A DNA stretch of 64,000 nt from Halorussus ruber (GCF_004765785.1 NZ_SBIT01000007.1:1-64000); one strand, 5' to 3'. Positions 53,255 through 62,291 are shown, counted from the stretch's first letter. The notes: generated by a model from the sequence alone, not told the origin. Numbers and translations: made by a program.

Positions 53255-53974
53255 GTGGAGCGCTGGATTCCATACATCCCACCTGGTTGGGCCGTGATAC
53301 TCGACGGTGTAATCACTGCGATAGCGGTGGGGGTTTCGCTCTATATTCAGAATCCGAGTCAGAAGCTTATTAGACCAGTTCCAATAGGCGTCACTCTCGT
53401 CGTTGTTGCATTCCTAATAAGTAGCTTGGTCTCTTATGCGACACAGTATCAGGCGACGATGCGAGTCCAAGAAGATACTCAGCGGACGATTCTTGACATC
53501 GCACTAGAGCAACTTCTTTCCAAGTACCGGGACGAGATTGCAGACTGCGACCTTCGTGCAAACGTCATGTTGGTAAACCACCGTTGGGAATTCGCCATCC
53601 CACCGCATCGAAAGCGATATCTCAATTTTCAGGAAACACATGGCGGATACAGCGAAGCGGAACTCGAACAGGAGTACCCGTCTGGTGCAGGGTGTGCAGG
53701 GACTGCGTTGGAAAATGACAACCCGACATACTACGATTCTCAACAAAGAGATGGATTATCTCGGAGTTTAAGTCATACCCAGCAGGAGATAACATCACAC
53801 GTGAATTCCATTCTAAGCGTTCCGATCTACCCGGATAGTGATCCTTCCAGACGGCCAATCGGTGTCTTAAGCATTGACAGTTCCGGAAATATAAGTGACA
53901 CGAAGCTTGATGAGGAACAAGCACAAAGGCTTATGATGAAGTATGCTGGCGTTATTGGTGATGTGGTAAGCTGA
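53255..53974 (+). CDS. Two-helix membrane protein with GAF-like domain
   Basis: A 239-residue protein. Two membrane helices (about 11-30 and 44-62) are followed by a soluble domain with GAF-like pattern: LRANVMLVNHRWEF, GCAGTALENDNPTYYD, HVNSILSVPIYPDSDPSRRPIGVLSIDSSG. GAF domains bind small ligands or chromophores. The gene is clearly AT-richer than its neighbours, as is the adjacent small gene, which suggests an acquired two-gene unit. It may be a ligand sensor whose effector is missing or separate. Confidence 0.65.
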   Translation: MERWIPYIPPGWAVILDGVITAIAVGVSLYIQNPSQKLIRPVPIGVTLVVVAFLISSLVSYATQYQATMRVQEDTQRTILDIALEQLLSKYRDEIADCDLRANVMLVNHRWEFAIPPHRKRYLNFQETHGGYSEAELEQEYPSGAGCAGTALENDNPTYYDSQQRDGLSRSLSHTQQEITSHVNSILSVPIYPDSDPSRRPIGVLSIDSSGNISDTKLDEEQAQRLMMKYAGVIGDVVS

Positions 53975-53986
53975 GGTGGCCATCTC

Positions 53987-54157
53987 ATGCCAGAACTCCA
54001 CTCCAACACCGAACGGGACGACGCTGACGGTTGTACGACTGTCGAGTATACCGAACAGGAAAAGCGAGAACTATACAGAGTCACCGAGGAGGACATCCCT
54101 GAAATGACCGACTCACAGAGCTTCCGCGAACTCCTCGCCTCGATTATCCGCAAATAA
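53987..54157 (+). CDS. Small acidic protein after the membrane-GAF gene
   Basis: A 56-residue protein, ATG 13 bases after the upstream stop, beginning MPELHSNTERDDADGC and ending in a short amphipathic helix (RELLASIIRK). It is probably co-transcribed with the GAF gene and shares its AT-rich codon use. A partner or regulator role is inference only. Confidence 0.55.
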   Translation: MPELHSNTERDDADGCTTVEYTEQEKRELYRVTEEDIPEMTDSQSFRELLASIIRK

Positions 54158-54200
54158 CTCTTGTTCTACGTGTCAGAAACTCGTTCTAGCAGTTCGTGGC

Positions 54201-54533
54201 TTAGTCGTCGGCCGCGGCGGGTTCGCTCTCCATCGCGGTGGCGTCGTCCTCGATGCTCGGCGGGTACTTCCCGCGGTCCAGCTTGAGGTCGCTGTTGGGC
54301 CGGGCCATGCAGGTCAGCGCGTAGTCCTCGGCCTCCTCCTCGGTCAGACCGCGGGCCGCGGGCTGGGTCACGTCGCCCTCCACGATTTCGGCCGAGCAGG
54401 CCAGACACATCCCGACGCGACAGGAGTACTCCTGCGCGATGCCCTCCTCGATGCACTTGCTCAGGATGGTCTCTTTGTCCGAGACTTCGATGGTCTCGCC
54501 CGTGCCGACGAACTCGACGGTGTACTCGGTCAT
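54201..54533 (-). CDS. [2Fe-2S] ferredoxin, plant type
   Basis: A 110-residue ferredoxin. The cluster ligands are in SCRVGMCLACSAEI (Cys-x4-Cys-x2-Cys) and ALTCMARP (fourth Cys). It lacks the large acidic N-terminal insertion of the main halophilic ferredoxins. It is divergent from the geranylgeranyl reductase gene and could supply electrons to it (inference). Confidence 0.92.
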   Translation of the reverse strand: MTEYTVEFVGTGETIEVSDKETILSKCIEEGIAQEYSCRVGMCLACSAEIVEGDVTQPAARGLTEEEAEDYALTCMARPNSDLKLDRGKYPPSIEDDATAMESEPAAADD

Positions 54534-54652
54534 GCCTCGTGCTACGAAACTCCCTCACTAAACTCTTTATCGCCGAGGCTATCCCCTGATCGCCAACAGA
54601 ATCCCAGTTCGCGTATAAAGAGTTTTGCCCCCTCCGTCTCGTAGCCGAATGC

Positions 54653-56023
54653 ATGGCTACGCACGAGTACGACATCGTCGTCGTCGGGGCGGGGACGGCG
54701 GGTTGTTACGCCGCCGCGACCGCCTCGAAGGCAGGGTACGATGTCGTCGTAGTGGAGCGAAAGAACGAGGAGGAAGCTGGCCACATCGCCTGTGGAGACG
54801 CGCTGAAGGGTGCGGACGCCTTTCCCGAGGCCATCCCCAAGTCCCAGTTAGAGCCGTCCTTTACGAACACGGGCGTCGACCACGGCCGGTTCGAGATACC
54901 GCAGGAGAACACGGTGCTGGAAATCCCGGTGCCCGGCGAGCTGGCGGTCATCGACCGCTGGGAGTACGGCCGCCGCATCATCGAGGGCGCGGAGAACGCG
55001 GGCGTCGAGTTCCACTACGACACGGTGGTCAAGGACGTGACCCAGCGCGAGGACGGCCGAGTCACCGGCGTTCGGGGCAAGCGCAAGGGCGACATCCACC
55101 GGTACGACGCCGACGTGGTCGTGGACGCCGCGGGGTCGCTGTCGATTCTGCAAGACAAGGCGAACCTCGAAGACGCCACCTTCGACACCAATGTCAACTA
55201 CTCGCAGTTCTGTTCTGCCTACCGCGAAATCGTGGAAGTCGAGGAGCCGGTGCCGTGGGACGACGCGCTGGTGTTCAAGCCGACCGAGCGCGCGGCGGGC
55301 TACCTCTGGTACTTCCCGCGGACCGACACCGAGATTAACGCGGGCCTCGGCTTCCAGATGACCGAGGAGCCGATGCATCTGGTGGACGACCTCAAGCGCG
55401 ACCTCCAGCAGCGTCCGGAGTTCGAGAACGCGACGGTCGAGGACAAACTGGGCGCGGCCCTGCCGACGCGCCGACCCTACGACTCGGCGACCGCGCCGGG
55501 ATTCATGTCGGTGGGTGACGCCGCGGGTCACGTCAACCCGACCACGGGCGGCGGCATCGCTGGCGCGGCCTACGCCGGAAAGTACGCCGCCGAGGCCGCC
55601 ATCGACGCCATCGAGCAGGGCGACGTGACCGAGGCCGCCCTCTGGGAGTACAACGAGCGCGTGATGGACCACTTCGGCGCGCGCTACGCCGGACTGGACG
55701 TGTACAACATCTTCTCGACCGCGGTGGACGTGGACGACCTGATGGGCCTGCTGGGCGCGCTCCCGGCGAGCAAGCTGGCGGAAGCCCTCTACTCGGGGTC
55801 GGCCAACGTCGGCTGGTGGCTCAAGATTCAGACCGCCATCAAGTCGGTCGGCCACTGGGACCTCATCTACGACCTCTACCAGACCAAGAACCTCGCCGAC
55901 GACCTCATCGACCACTACGAGACCTACCCCAGCGACCCGCGGGGCCTCTCGGCGTGGCAGGAGAAGCGCGATTCGATTATGGACGACATCTACGCGACCA
56001 CGGGCGCTGACCCGAAGTATTAA
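54653..56023 (+). CDS. Geranylgeranyl reductase-family flavoprotein
   Basis: A 456-residue FAD enzyme. IVVVGAGTAGCYAAATASKAG is the N-terminal Rossmann motif, CGDALKGADAFP contains the family Cys, and MSVGDAAGHVNPTTGGGIAGAAYAGKYAAE is the C-terminal FAD motif of digeranylgeranyl-glycerophospholipid reductases. It probably saturates the isoprenoid chains of archaeal lipids or quinones. The ferredoxin gene upstream is a plausible electron donor. Confidence 0.88.
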   Translation: MATHEYDIVVVGAGTAGCYAAATASKAGYDVVVVERKNEEEAGHIACGDALKGADAFPEAIPKSQLEPSFTNTGVDHGRFEIPQENTVLEIPVPGELAVIDRWEYGRRIIEGAENAGVEFHYDTVVKDVTQREDGRVTGVRGKRKGDIHRYDADVVVDAAGSLSILQDKANLEDATFDTNVNYSQFCSAYREIVEVEEPVPWDDALVFKPTERAAGYLWYFPRTDTEINAGLGFQMTEEPMHLVDDLKRDLQQRPEFENATVEDKLGAALPTRRPYDSATAPGFMSVGDAAGHVNPTTGGGIAGAAYAGKYAAEAAIDAIEQGDVTEAALWEYNERVMDHFGARYAGLDVYNIFSTAVDVDDLMGLLGALPASKLAEALYSGSANVGWWLKIQTAIKSVGHWDLIYDLYQTKNLADDLIDHYETYPSDPRGLSAWQEKRDSIMDDIYATTGADPKY

Positions 56024-56096
56024 CCACGGTCTTTTCACTGCGAGAGCAGTCGCTCACGGCGATTGCTCTCGACGAAAAACTCGACTATGCAGTTGG

Positions 56097-56249
56097 TTAC
56101 TCCGACTCGGCTTTCTCGCGGAGGTCCTCGACCTCCTTCTGGATGCGACTCAGCGCGGCGTCGGCGTCCATGTAGCCCTTGTCGTACTCGCGGTAGACGG
56201 TGTCTGTCTCGCTCAGGAACTCCGAAACTGCGTCTTCGAGGTCGGTCAT
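56097..56249 (-). CDS. Small helical acidic protein, 50 residues
   Basis: ATG-initiated frame: MTDLEDAVSEFLSETDTVYRE with a C-terminal helical segment (LSRIQKEVEDLREKAESE). Codon use is strongly haloarchaeal. It resembles short helical accessory proteins; no family is recognised. It ends 74 bases beyond the convergent reductase stop. Confidence 0.65.
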   Translation of the reverse strand: MTDLEDAVSEFLSETDTVYREYDKGYMDADAALSRIQKEVEDLREKAESE

Positions 56250-56356
56250 GGTCGAGATGAGTCACCGCGGGAGCAAAACACCGACGCTTTCGACTCCAGC
56301 GCGCGAGGAGTAGTTGATTCCGCAACAACTTTCCGGCCCGTCTCGGAGATTCGGAT

Positions 56357-57010
56357 ATGAACCGGCGCGCGGTGCTTCGAGTGGTCGGACTGAGCGCGAC
56401 GGGAATCGCCGGATGTGTCGGATTCGGGTCCGAGGAGTCCGGTCCGACCACGGAAGCCACGACCTCGACCACCAGAGCGACAGCACGAACCACGACCGAG
56501 GGCGCGGCGTCGACAACGACGGACGGGACAACCCCAGCGACAGTCGAGACGACCGAAGACACGGGCGCATCGAGGACCGACAACTGTCCGCCGTCGGCGA
56601 TTCCTGCGCGTCGGCGGCACGTCCGCAGCGATTACGGCCTCGGACTCGTCCGCGAGTCCGGACATCGTCCGGCGGTCACGGTCGTCGGCGATGAGTGGCG
56701 CTCGACGCTCCGAACGGACGAGGTGACCGACGCCGACGACGCCTTCCTGACCGAAACTGACTTCGAGCGATTCGCGGTGCTGGTCGTCCAGTACACGAAG
56801 AGCAGCGGCGGTCACGACCTCCGCGTGACTGACCTCGGAATCGACGGCCGAACCGTCCGCGCCGAGGTCTGCGTCGTCGCCGACGGTGCCACGAACGACG
56901 CGCCGACAGCGAACCTCCTCGTTCGCGTGCCCTACGAGGAGTCTCTACCAACTCGCGCAGAAGTCGAGATACGGACGCCGACCGGGCCTGTCACCGTCGC
57001 CAGCGAGTAG
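56357..57010 (+). CDS. Lipoprotein with Thr-rich stalk
   Basis: A 217-residue protein. MNRRAVLRVVGLSATGIAGC is a twin-arginine-type signal with lipobox Cys20. A Thr/Ser-rich stalk (about 30-75) that may be glycosylated follows. A soluble domain (HVRSDYGLGLVRESGHRPAVTVVGDEW to the end) completes it. The same general plan is common in haloarchaeal surface lipoproteins. Function is unknown. Confidence 0.75.
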   Translation: MNRRAVLRVVGLSATGIAGCVGFGSEESGPTTEATTSTTRATARTTTEGAASTTTDGTTPATVETTEDTGASRTDNCPPSAIPARRRHVRSDYGLGLVRESGHRPAVTVVGDEWRSTLRTDEVTDADDAFLTETDFERFAVLVVQYTKSSGGHDLRVTDLGIDGRTVRAEVCVVADGATNDAPTANLLVRVPYEESLPTRAEVEIRTPTGPVTVASE

Positions 57011-57117
57011 GTTAGACAAACCCGAAGATTCCCCTAAACAATCTATTTATTTCCTAAATATACAAAAATATTTCTTGGATGGGGCTGCGTTACCACCGGC
57101 GCATCGCACCAGCATCC

Positions 57118-57298
57118 GCGCGAGCGGAGCGAACGACGGCTCGTCAGAGCTTCGCTCTGACGGTGTTCTCCGTGAAAGTTTTGCCAGGGAGAAATCGCGG
57201 CGGAGCCGCGATTTCGACCGCACCGGAAGACAAACCGCGTCTTCCGAGCCTTTGCTCGCTACGCTCGCAAAGACAGCAAACGTTTCACTGGAACATCC
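57118..57298 (-). repeat. Intergenic hairpin-mosaic element, copy C
   Basis: It contains hairpins CGTCAGAGC-TTC-GCTCTGACG (57142-57162), an 11-bp stem with loop GGA (57191-57215), CGGAAGA-CAAACCGCG-TCTTCCG (57224-57246) and CTTTGC-11 bases-GCAAAG. It lies between two convergent gene ends and reads in the minus orientation relative to copies A and B. Its last bases overlap the 3' end of the PAC2 gene. Confidence 0.7.
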
Positions 57299-58031
57299 GA
57301 AGCGGCTGGGCCTGCGAACTCTCGTCGGACTCGGCTTCCTGCATGCGCTGGGCGAGCTGCTCTTTCTGCTCGCTGATCTCCTCGGCGCGCTCCACGAGGT
57401 CACTGCTGTCGACTTCGACGCCGGTCAGGGGCGCAATCCCGCGTTCGATGAGGATGCGGGCGGCCTCGGGGTCGGGGAACTGCGGGTCGCTCTCCACGAT
57501 GAGACCGAGCGCGTCGAGGTCTCGCGCGCCTGCCTCGTGGAGGAGCGCCCCTGTCGGACCGCTAATCGCGCCCTTGTCGCCGGGCGTGTCGATGTCCTGC
57601 TCGTCGAGGCGGTCGGCCACGTCGCCGGTTGCGACCCCGTAGAGCGACGGGATTTCGTCGGCCTCCTTCTTGTTGGGAAGCCCGCTCATGTAGATGGCGG
57701 TGGCGTCGTGGTCTTCGAGCCAGTTACTGATGCACGAGGAGAACTCCGAGGCCGCCGACGCCGAGACCGGCACGTCGCTCTGGAGGGCGACGAGATTGCG
57801 CTCCTCGTCGGCGTAGAGGCGGACCGGCGGTTGGAGTTCGCGGCTTCCGTCCTCGTAGACCGCGATTCGGGGCAGGCCCTCGCAGTCGATGCTGGCGAAG
57901 TACGTCATGTCGAACGTCTCCACGAGGTGGTCGGTTGCGATTTTCCCGACCAGTCCGATGCCCGGCAGTCCCTCGACCAGCGTGGGTCGGTCCAGTTCCA
58001 CGTCCTCGGCGACGACCGTGACGTTTGCCAT
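57285..58031 (-). CDS. PAC2-family (proteasome assembly chaperone-like) protein
   Basis: A 248-residue protein of the PAC2/PbaB group. LVEGLPGIGLVGKIATDHLVETFDM is the N-terminal signature, with IYMSGLPNKKEADEIPSLYGVATG in the middle and a coiled-coil C terminus (about 218-245, DLVERAEEISEQKEQLAQRMQEAE). Archaeal relatives are linked to proteasome assembly. The ATG at 58031 begins the conserved domain. Confidence 0.9.
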   Translation of the reverse strand: MANVTVVAEDVELDRPTLVEGLPGIGLVGKIATDHLVETFDMTYFASIDCEGLPRIAVYEDGSRELQPPVRLYADEERNLVALQSDVPVSASAASEFSSCISNWLEDHDATAIYMSGLPNKKEADEIPSLYGVATGDVADRLDEQDIDTPGDKGAISGPTGALLHEAGARDLDALGLIVESDPQFPDPEAARILIERGIAPLTGVEVDSSDLVERAEEISEQKEQLAQRMQEAESDESSQAQPLRMFQ

Positions 58032-58220
58032 GTCCGGATTGTCGGGCAGAGAGCGCATAAAGGTCCGGGCTACGGGGCGTGTTTTGAGCGGCACGTTGGG
58101 GCGTGTTTTGGGCGGTGCGTCGTTTCGGTGTCTTTCGAAACGTCACTCCCGTCCGACTTCGCACCGCCGACCGCTCTGGAACGGGTGCGTTTTAGACGCA
58201 GGGGGCCGAACCCTTCGCGT

Positions 58221-58979
58221 ATGATAACGCTCGCCTCAGACTTCGGCACGCCCTACCCCGCCGCGATGAAGGGCGTCGTGCTCCAGCGAACCGACGCGCG
58301 ACTGGTGGACGTGGCCCACGATTTCCCCCGGCAAGACCTCCGCGCCGCCGGATTCTGGCTCCGCGAGGTCCTGCCGTACTTCCCCGCCGCGGTCCACCTC
58401 GTCGTCGTGGACCCCGGCGTCGGCACCGACCGGGCCGCGCTGGCGATTCGGGCGGGCGACCACGCCTTGGTCGGTCCGGACAACGGCGTCCTCCTCCCGG
58501 CGGCCCGCGAGCTGGCGGCCCGCGAGGGGGCCGACGTGGAGGTCTTCGAAGTCGAGTACGCCGACCCCGCGAGTTCCACCTTCCACGGTCGGGACGTGTT
58601 CGCGCCCGCCGCGGCCGCAATCCACGAGGAGGGCGTCGAGAACCTCCACGAGCGCGACGACGTGGTGCCCGTCGAGGAGTACCAGAACCTCCGATTCCCC
58701 GAACCGGAAATCGAGGACGGCACCGCGGTCGGCGAGGTCCTCGTCGTGGACGGGTTCGGCAACGTCGTGACCAACCTCCCCGGGGACCTCCTCGACGACC
58801 GCGAGGAAGTCGTCGTCAACGGCGAGTCCGCGCCGGTCGCGCAGGCCTACGACGAGGTCGGGCCGAACCAGCGCCTCGTCACGGTCGGAAGCCACGGCAA
58901 CGTCGAACTCGCGGTCAACCGCGGCCGCGGCGACGAGGAATTCGGCGTCTCGGTCGGCGACGAGATTCGAATCGAGTGA
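58221..58979 (+). CDS. SAM hydroxide adenosyltransferase (DUF62 family)
   Basis: A 252-residue protein. ITLASDFGTPYPAAMKGVVLQ, VHLVVVDPGVGTDRAALAIRAGDHALVGPDNG and STFHGRDVFAPAAAAI are the family motifs, including the Asp that binds the ribose of SAM and the Arg-Asp-His type catalytic set. It hydrolyses S-adenosylmethionine to adenosine and methionine. The related fluorinase/chlorinase activity is not expected without its specificity loop. Confidence 0.93.
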   Translation: MITLASDFGTPYPAAMKGVVLQRTDARLVDVAHDFPRQDLRAAGFWLREVLPYFPAAVHLVVVDPGVGTDRAALAIRAGDHALVGPDNGVLLPAARELAAREGADVEVFEVEYADPASSTFHGRDVFAPAAAAIHEEGVENLHERDDVVPVEEYQNLRFPEPEIEDGTAVGEVLVVDGFGNVVTNLPGDLLDDREEVVVNGESAPVAQAYDEVGPNQRLVTVGSHGNVELAVNRGRGDEEFGVSVGDEIRIE

Positions 58980-59021
58980 AAACGAGCGAGCGGAATCGAG
59001 CAGTTCACTCGTATGTCACTT

Positions 59022-59441
59022 CTACAGCTCCGTCTCTACGACGTGTCCCCATCGCTCCATCCCCTCGGACTCGTAGAACCGGAGCGCGTCGTCGTTGCCG
59101 CCTCTGACGGCGAGCGCGACGTACTCGCAGTCTCGGTCCTCGGCCCACGACTCCACGAAGCCGAGCAGTTCCGCGCCGTGGCCTTGCCCGCGGTGGGCCT
59201 CGGCGACCACGAAGTCGTGAATCCACGCGTGGCGAGCGTGGTGGAGGACGCGCTGAATCGAGACTCCGGCGACCGCGACGAGATTCCCGCCTGCGAGCAG
59301 GCCGAACAGCCGATAGTCGTCCTCGTCGGCCCACGACCGGACGAACTCCTCGTCGGCGTCGGTCCAGAGTTGGCGCAGAATCGGGAGCGCGGCCGTCCAC
59401 TCGGCCTCGGTCGTCAACTCCTGCACTCGGGTGTCGGTCAT
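59022..59441 (-). CDS. GNAT acetyltransferase
   Basis: A 139-residue single-domain GNAT. DFVVAEAHRGQGHGAELLGFVESWAEDRDC contains the QGxGxE-type acetyl-CoA motif, followed by GNDDALRFYESEGMERWG. Substrate is unknown. It is convergent with the SAM adenosyltransferase gene. Confidence 0.88.
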   Translation of the reverse strand: MTDTRVQELTTEAEWTAALPILRQLWTDADEEFVRSWADEDDYRLFGLLAGGNLVAVAGVSIQRVLHHARHAWIHDFVVAEAHRGQGHGAELLGFVESWAEDRDCEYVALAVRGGNDDALRFYESEGMERWGHVVETEL

Positions 59442-59510
59442 GCGAGACTCGTCGGAGGGCGGGTAAAAGGGCGTTTCGCCGACAGTTCTCCTACGGTCGT
59501 TCGTCCGTTT

Positions 59511-59783
59511 CTACGCTCGCTCGCCGGTCTGGTCGTCGTACCGGGCGGCCACGCTGACGAGGCCGAACAGGAGCGCCAGCACGCTCGCCGTCACGACCAT
59601 CCCGAACGCGGCCATCGAGACCGGCGTCATCTGGAAGGAGACGACGCCCAGCAGGTCCATCGACACCGCTCGGTTCTGCCCGGACGCGCCGACGATTGCG
59701 CCGATACCGCCCGCCACGAGGACGACGATGACTGCGACCGCGGCGAAAATCGGTCGGCTGGAAATCGTCTCGTCAGTACTCAC
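59511..59783 (-). CDS. Two-helix membrane protein
   Basis: A 90-residue protein with helices at about 11-34 and 53-78 and a charged C-terminal tail. No motif is recognised. It follows pyrF on the minus strand after about 30 bases and may be co-transcribed. Confidence 0.7.
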   Translation of the reverse strand: MSTDETISSRPIFAAVAVIVVLVAGGIGAIVGASGQNRAVSMDLLGVVSFQMTPVSMAAFGMVVTASVLALLFGLVSVAARYDDQTGERA

Positions 59784-59814
59784 GCCCGGAGGTTAGGGTC
59801 GGTGGCGATTAGGG

Positions 59815-60618
59815 CTATCGGTACTGGTTCAGGCGCTCTTTCAGGTCCTTCGCGGCGTCTCCGGCGGCCTCGTCGAAGGCTGACTCGGAGTCCTCGCCCG
59901 AGAAGATGATGCCCCGAGTCGAGTTGACCAGTCCCGCGCCGTTCTCGGCGGTGGCGTGAGTCGCGGCGGCCTCCGCGTCGCCGCCCTGCGCGCCGACGCC
60001 GGGGACGAGGAAGGGGAGGTCCGGCACGCGCTCGCGGACTGCTCGGAGTTCCTCCGGCGTGGTCGCGCCGACGACGAGGCCGACGTTGTCGTTGGTGTTC
60101 CACTCGCTGGCGAGGTCAGCGACGCGCTCGTAGACCAGATTTCCGTCGGCGAGTTCGAGTTCCTGTACGTCCGCGCCGCCGGGGTTCGAGGTCCGACAGA
60201 GGAGGAAGCACCCGGCCTCCTCGCGGTCGAGGAAGGGGGCGAGCGCGTCCCGACCGAGGAAGGGGTTGAGTGTGATGGCGTCCACCGAGTCCAGCACCTT
60301 GGCGTACTGCCGGGAGGTATTGCCGATGTCGGCGCGCTTGGCGTCGAGCAGGACCGGGACGCCCTTCTCTTGAGCGTGTTCGACGGTCTTCTCCAGAGCT
60401 TGCCACCCATCAGAATCCTCGTAGAACGCGGCGTTGGGCTTGAACACCGCGGCGTGTTCGTGGGTCGCGTCGATGATTCGGCGGTTGAACTCCCAGCGCG
60501 GCAGGTCGGCGTCGCGGACCGCCTCGGGCAGGCGGTCGGTGTCAGGGTCGAGACCGACCGAGACGATGCTGTCGATGTCGGCGATGCGGTCGGCGAGTCG
60601 GTCGAAGAACGTCGTCAT
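59815..60618 (-). CDS. pyrF: Orotidine 5'-phosphate decarboxylase
   Basis: A 267-residue TIM barrel. SVGLDPDTDRLPE and VLLDAKRADIGNTSRQYAK (Asp-x-Lys-x-x-Asp catalytic signature) are diagnostic, and LVPGVGAQGGD binds the phosphate. Length and motifs match the longer type-2 OMP decarboxylases. It makes UMP. The ATG at 60618 was chosen; an upstream GTG at 60648 encodes non-conserved residues. Confidence 0.95.
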   Translation of the reverse strand: MTTFFDRLADRIADIDSIVSVGLDPDTDRLPEAVRDADLPRWEFNRRIIDATHEHAAVFKPNAAFYEDSDGWQALEKTVEHAQEKGVPVLLDAKRADIGNTSRQYAKVLDSVDAITLNPFLGRDALAPFLDREEAGCFLLCRTSNPGGADVQELELADGNLVYERVADLASEWNTNDNVGLVVGATTPEELRAVRERVPDLPFLVPGVGAQGGDAEAAATHATAENGAGLVNSTRGIIFSGEDSESAFDEAAGDAAKDLKERLNQYR

Positions 60619-60937
60619 TGCTCCGGATTTCCGGGGGCGTGGATACAAAGGTTGCTACTCGTCGGGAACAGGCGAGGAGCCACCCTCGGGAGCGAGCGAC
60701 CCCGGATGTCGAAAGCTGACCTCCGGACGAAGTCGGATGGCTACCAGCCTTTTCTACCTCTGGCCCGAAAACGCGGTGAATGTCTCTGACTCGTTTACCG
60801 CTCTCCCTCGGACGTAACCCCGAAAAGCCGGCGCAGGTCCCGACGACCGCTCCGCGTCGGTCGTCGTCGCGTAACGACCGTTCGAGGTCTCGCAACGGCC
60901 ATTCGGGAGTCCCCGAAATCCCAGCGGAGACCCGGCG
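60619..60937. other. Intergenic region between pyrF and antiporter
   Basis: Divergent promoter region of 319 bases. No gene, tRNA or clear repeat was seen. Confidence 0.4.
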
Positions 60938-62194
60938 GTGAGCGACCTCGTCGTCTTGGTCGGCGAACTCATGCTGGTTTTGGGCATCGCCGCCGTCGTC
61001 CGAGCGTTGGCGACTCGCGTTCGCATTCCGTTCACGGTCGTCCTCGTGGTCGTCGGGTTCGCCATCTCGGTCTCCCAACTCCAAGTCAGTCTCGACCTCT
61101 CGCCGGACCTCGTGATGAAGGTGCTGTTGCCGACGATTATCTTTCAGGGTGCCGAGGAGACCAAGCCCGGACACTTCGGCGACGTGCTCCCCGAGGCGAT
61201 TCTGATGGTCGTCCTCGGACTCCCGTTCGCCGTGTTGCTCCTCGGTCTTGCGGGGAGCTACGCGTTCGGCGTCCCCCTCGTCATCGCGCTGCTGTACGCC
61301 GTTATCGTCTACCCTATCGACCCGGTCGCCGTGCTGGCTATCTTCCGCGACACGGAGGCCCCGGTGCGACTCGGCGTCCTCGCCGAGACCGAGAGCCACC
61401 TGAGCGAAGGGTTCGCCATCGTGACGTTCTCGACGCTTCTGGCGCTGGTCTGGGAACAGGTCCAGACCGGCCAGTCCATCGAGGGACTCGTCACCGTCCC
61501 GGAACTCGTGAATTTGGCCGTCGAGATAACGTGGGTGAGCCTCGGGGGTCTCGCCGTCGGACTCGTCACGGGCGGGCTCGTCTTGCTCGTCCTGCGGTAC
61601 GCCGTCGAGGAGATGGCCCAACTGCTGTTCCTGATCATCCTCCCGTACGGTAGCTATCTGCTCGCCGAGGAACTGTTGCACCTGAGCGGCGTTCTCGCGG
61701 TCGTCTCGGCGGGACTCCTGATCGGCACCTACGGGAAGGCGAAGGTGATCCGCGCCGAGACCGTGGAGTTCGTCGAAGAAATCTGGCGGACCGCGGCCTT
61801 CCTCGCAACGACCGTCCTCTTCGTGCTGGTCGGTATCCGCGTGCCGGTGGACCATCTGCTCAACTTCATGCCGCTCATCCTCGTCGCCGCGGTGTTGGTG
61901 TTCCTCGTCCGGGCCCTCTCGGTGTACCCGGTCATCAAGCTCGTGAACCGGTCGAGTACCGGACGGATTCCGCTGGACTACCAGCACGTCCTCGTCTGGG
62001 GCGGGATGCACACGGTCGTCCCGATAGCGCTCTTCCTGTCGGTTCCCGACGCGCTCCCGTACCACGACAAACTCGGCGCGATGGTGTTCGGGGTGGCCGT
62101 CCTGAGCATCGTCGTTCAGGGAATCCTGATGCCGTACGTCCTCCAGACCACCGAGACGATGGACTCGATGGAGGGGGCCATCGACTCGGACTGA
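60938..62194 (+). CDS. CPA1-type Na+/H+ antiporter
   Basis: A 418-residue integral membrane protein with about 12 helices and no long cytoplasmic tail. VYPIDPVAVLAIFRD carries the Asp in the transport-site motif of CPA1 (NhaP-type) exchangers. ETESHLSEGFAIV corresponds to the ExxxNDG-like segment, with changes. It probably exports Na+ or K+ in exchange for H+, a central need of a halophile. The start is GTG. The stop codon lies in an 18-bp tandem repeat. Confidence 0.88.
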   Translation: MSDLVVLVGELMLVLGIAAVVRALATRVRIPFTVVLVVVGFAISVSQLQVSLDLSPDLVMKVLLPTIIFQGAEETKPGHFGDVLPEAILMVVLGLPFAVLLLGLAGSYAFGVPLVIALLYAVIVYPIDPVAVLAIFRDTEAPVRLGVLAETESHLSEGFAIVTFSTLLALVWEQVQTGQSIEGLVTVPELVNLAVEITWVSLGGLAVGLVTGGLVLLVLRYAVEEMAQLLFLIILPYGSYLLAEELLHLSGVLAVVSAGLLIGTYGKAKVIRAETVEFVEEIWRTAAFLATTVLFVLVGIRVPVDHLLNFMPLILVAAVLVFLVRALSVYPVIKLVNRSSTGRIPLDYQHVLVWGGMHTVVPIALFLSVPDALPYHDKLGAMVFGVAVLSIVVQGILMPYVLQTTETMDSMEGAIDSD

Positions 62195-62261
62195 GTCATC
62201 CACTTAGACTGAGTCATCCACTTGGACTGAGTCATCCACTTGGACTGAGTCATCCACCCGG
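62190..62261 (+). repeat. Four tandem 18-bp repeats over the antiporter stop codon
   Basis: The unit ACTGAGTCATCCACTTGG is present four times at 62190, 62208, 62226 and 62244, with one change in unit 1 and two in unit 4. The antiporter TGA is in the first unit, and the 18-base period keeps a TGA in frame in every copy. Confidence 0.9.
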
Positions 62262-62291
62262 ACCGAGCGGTCCGCCGAGGGCTTCGCGGCG

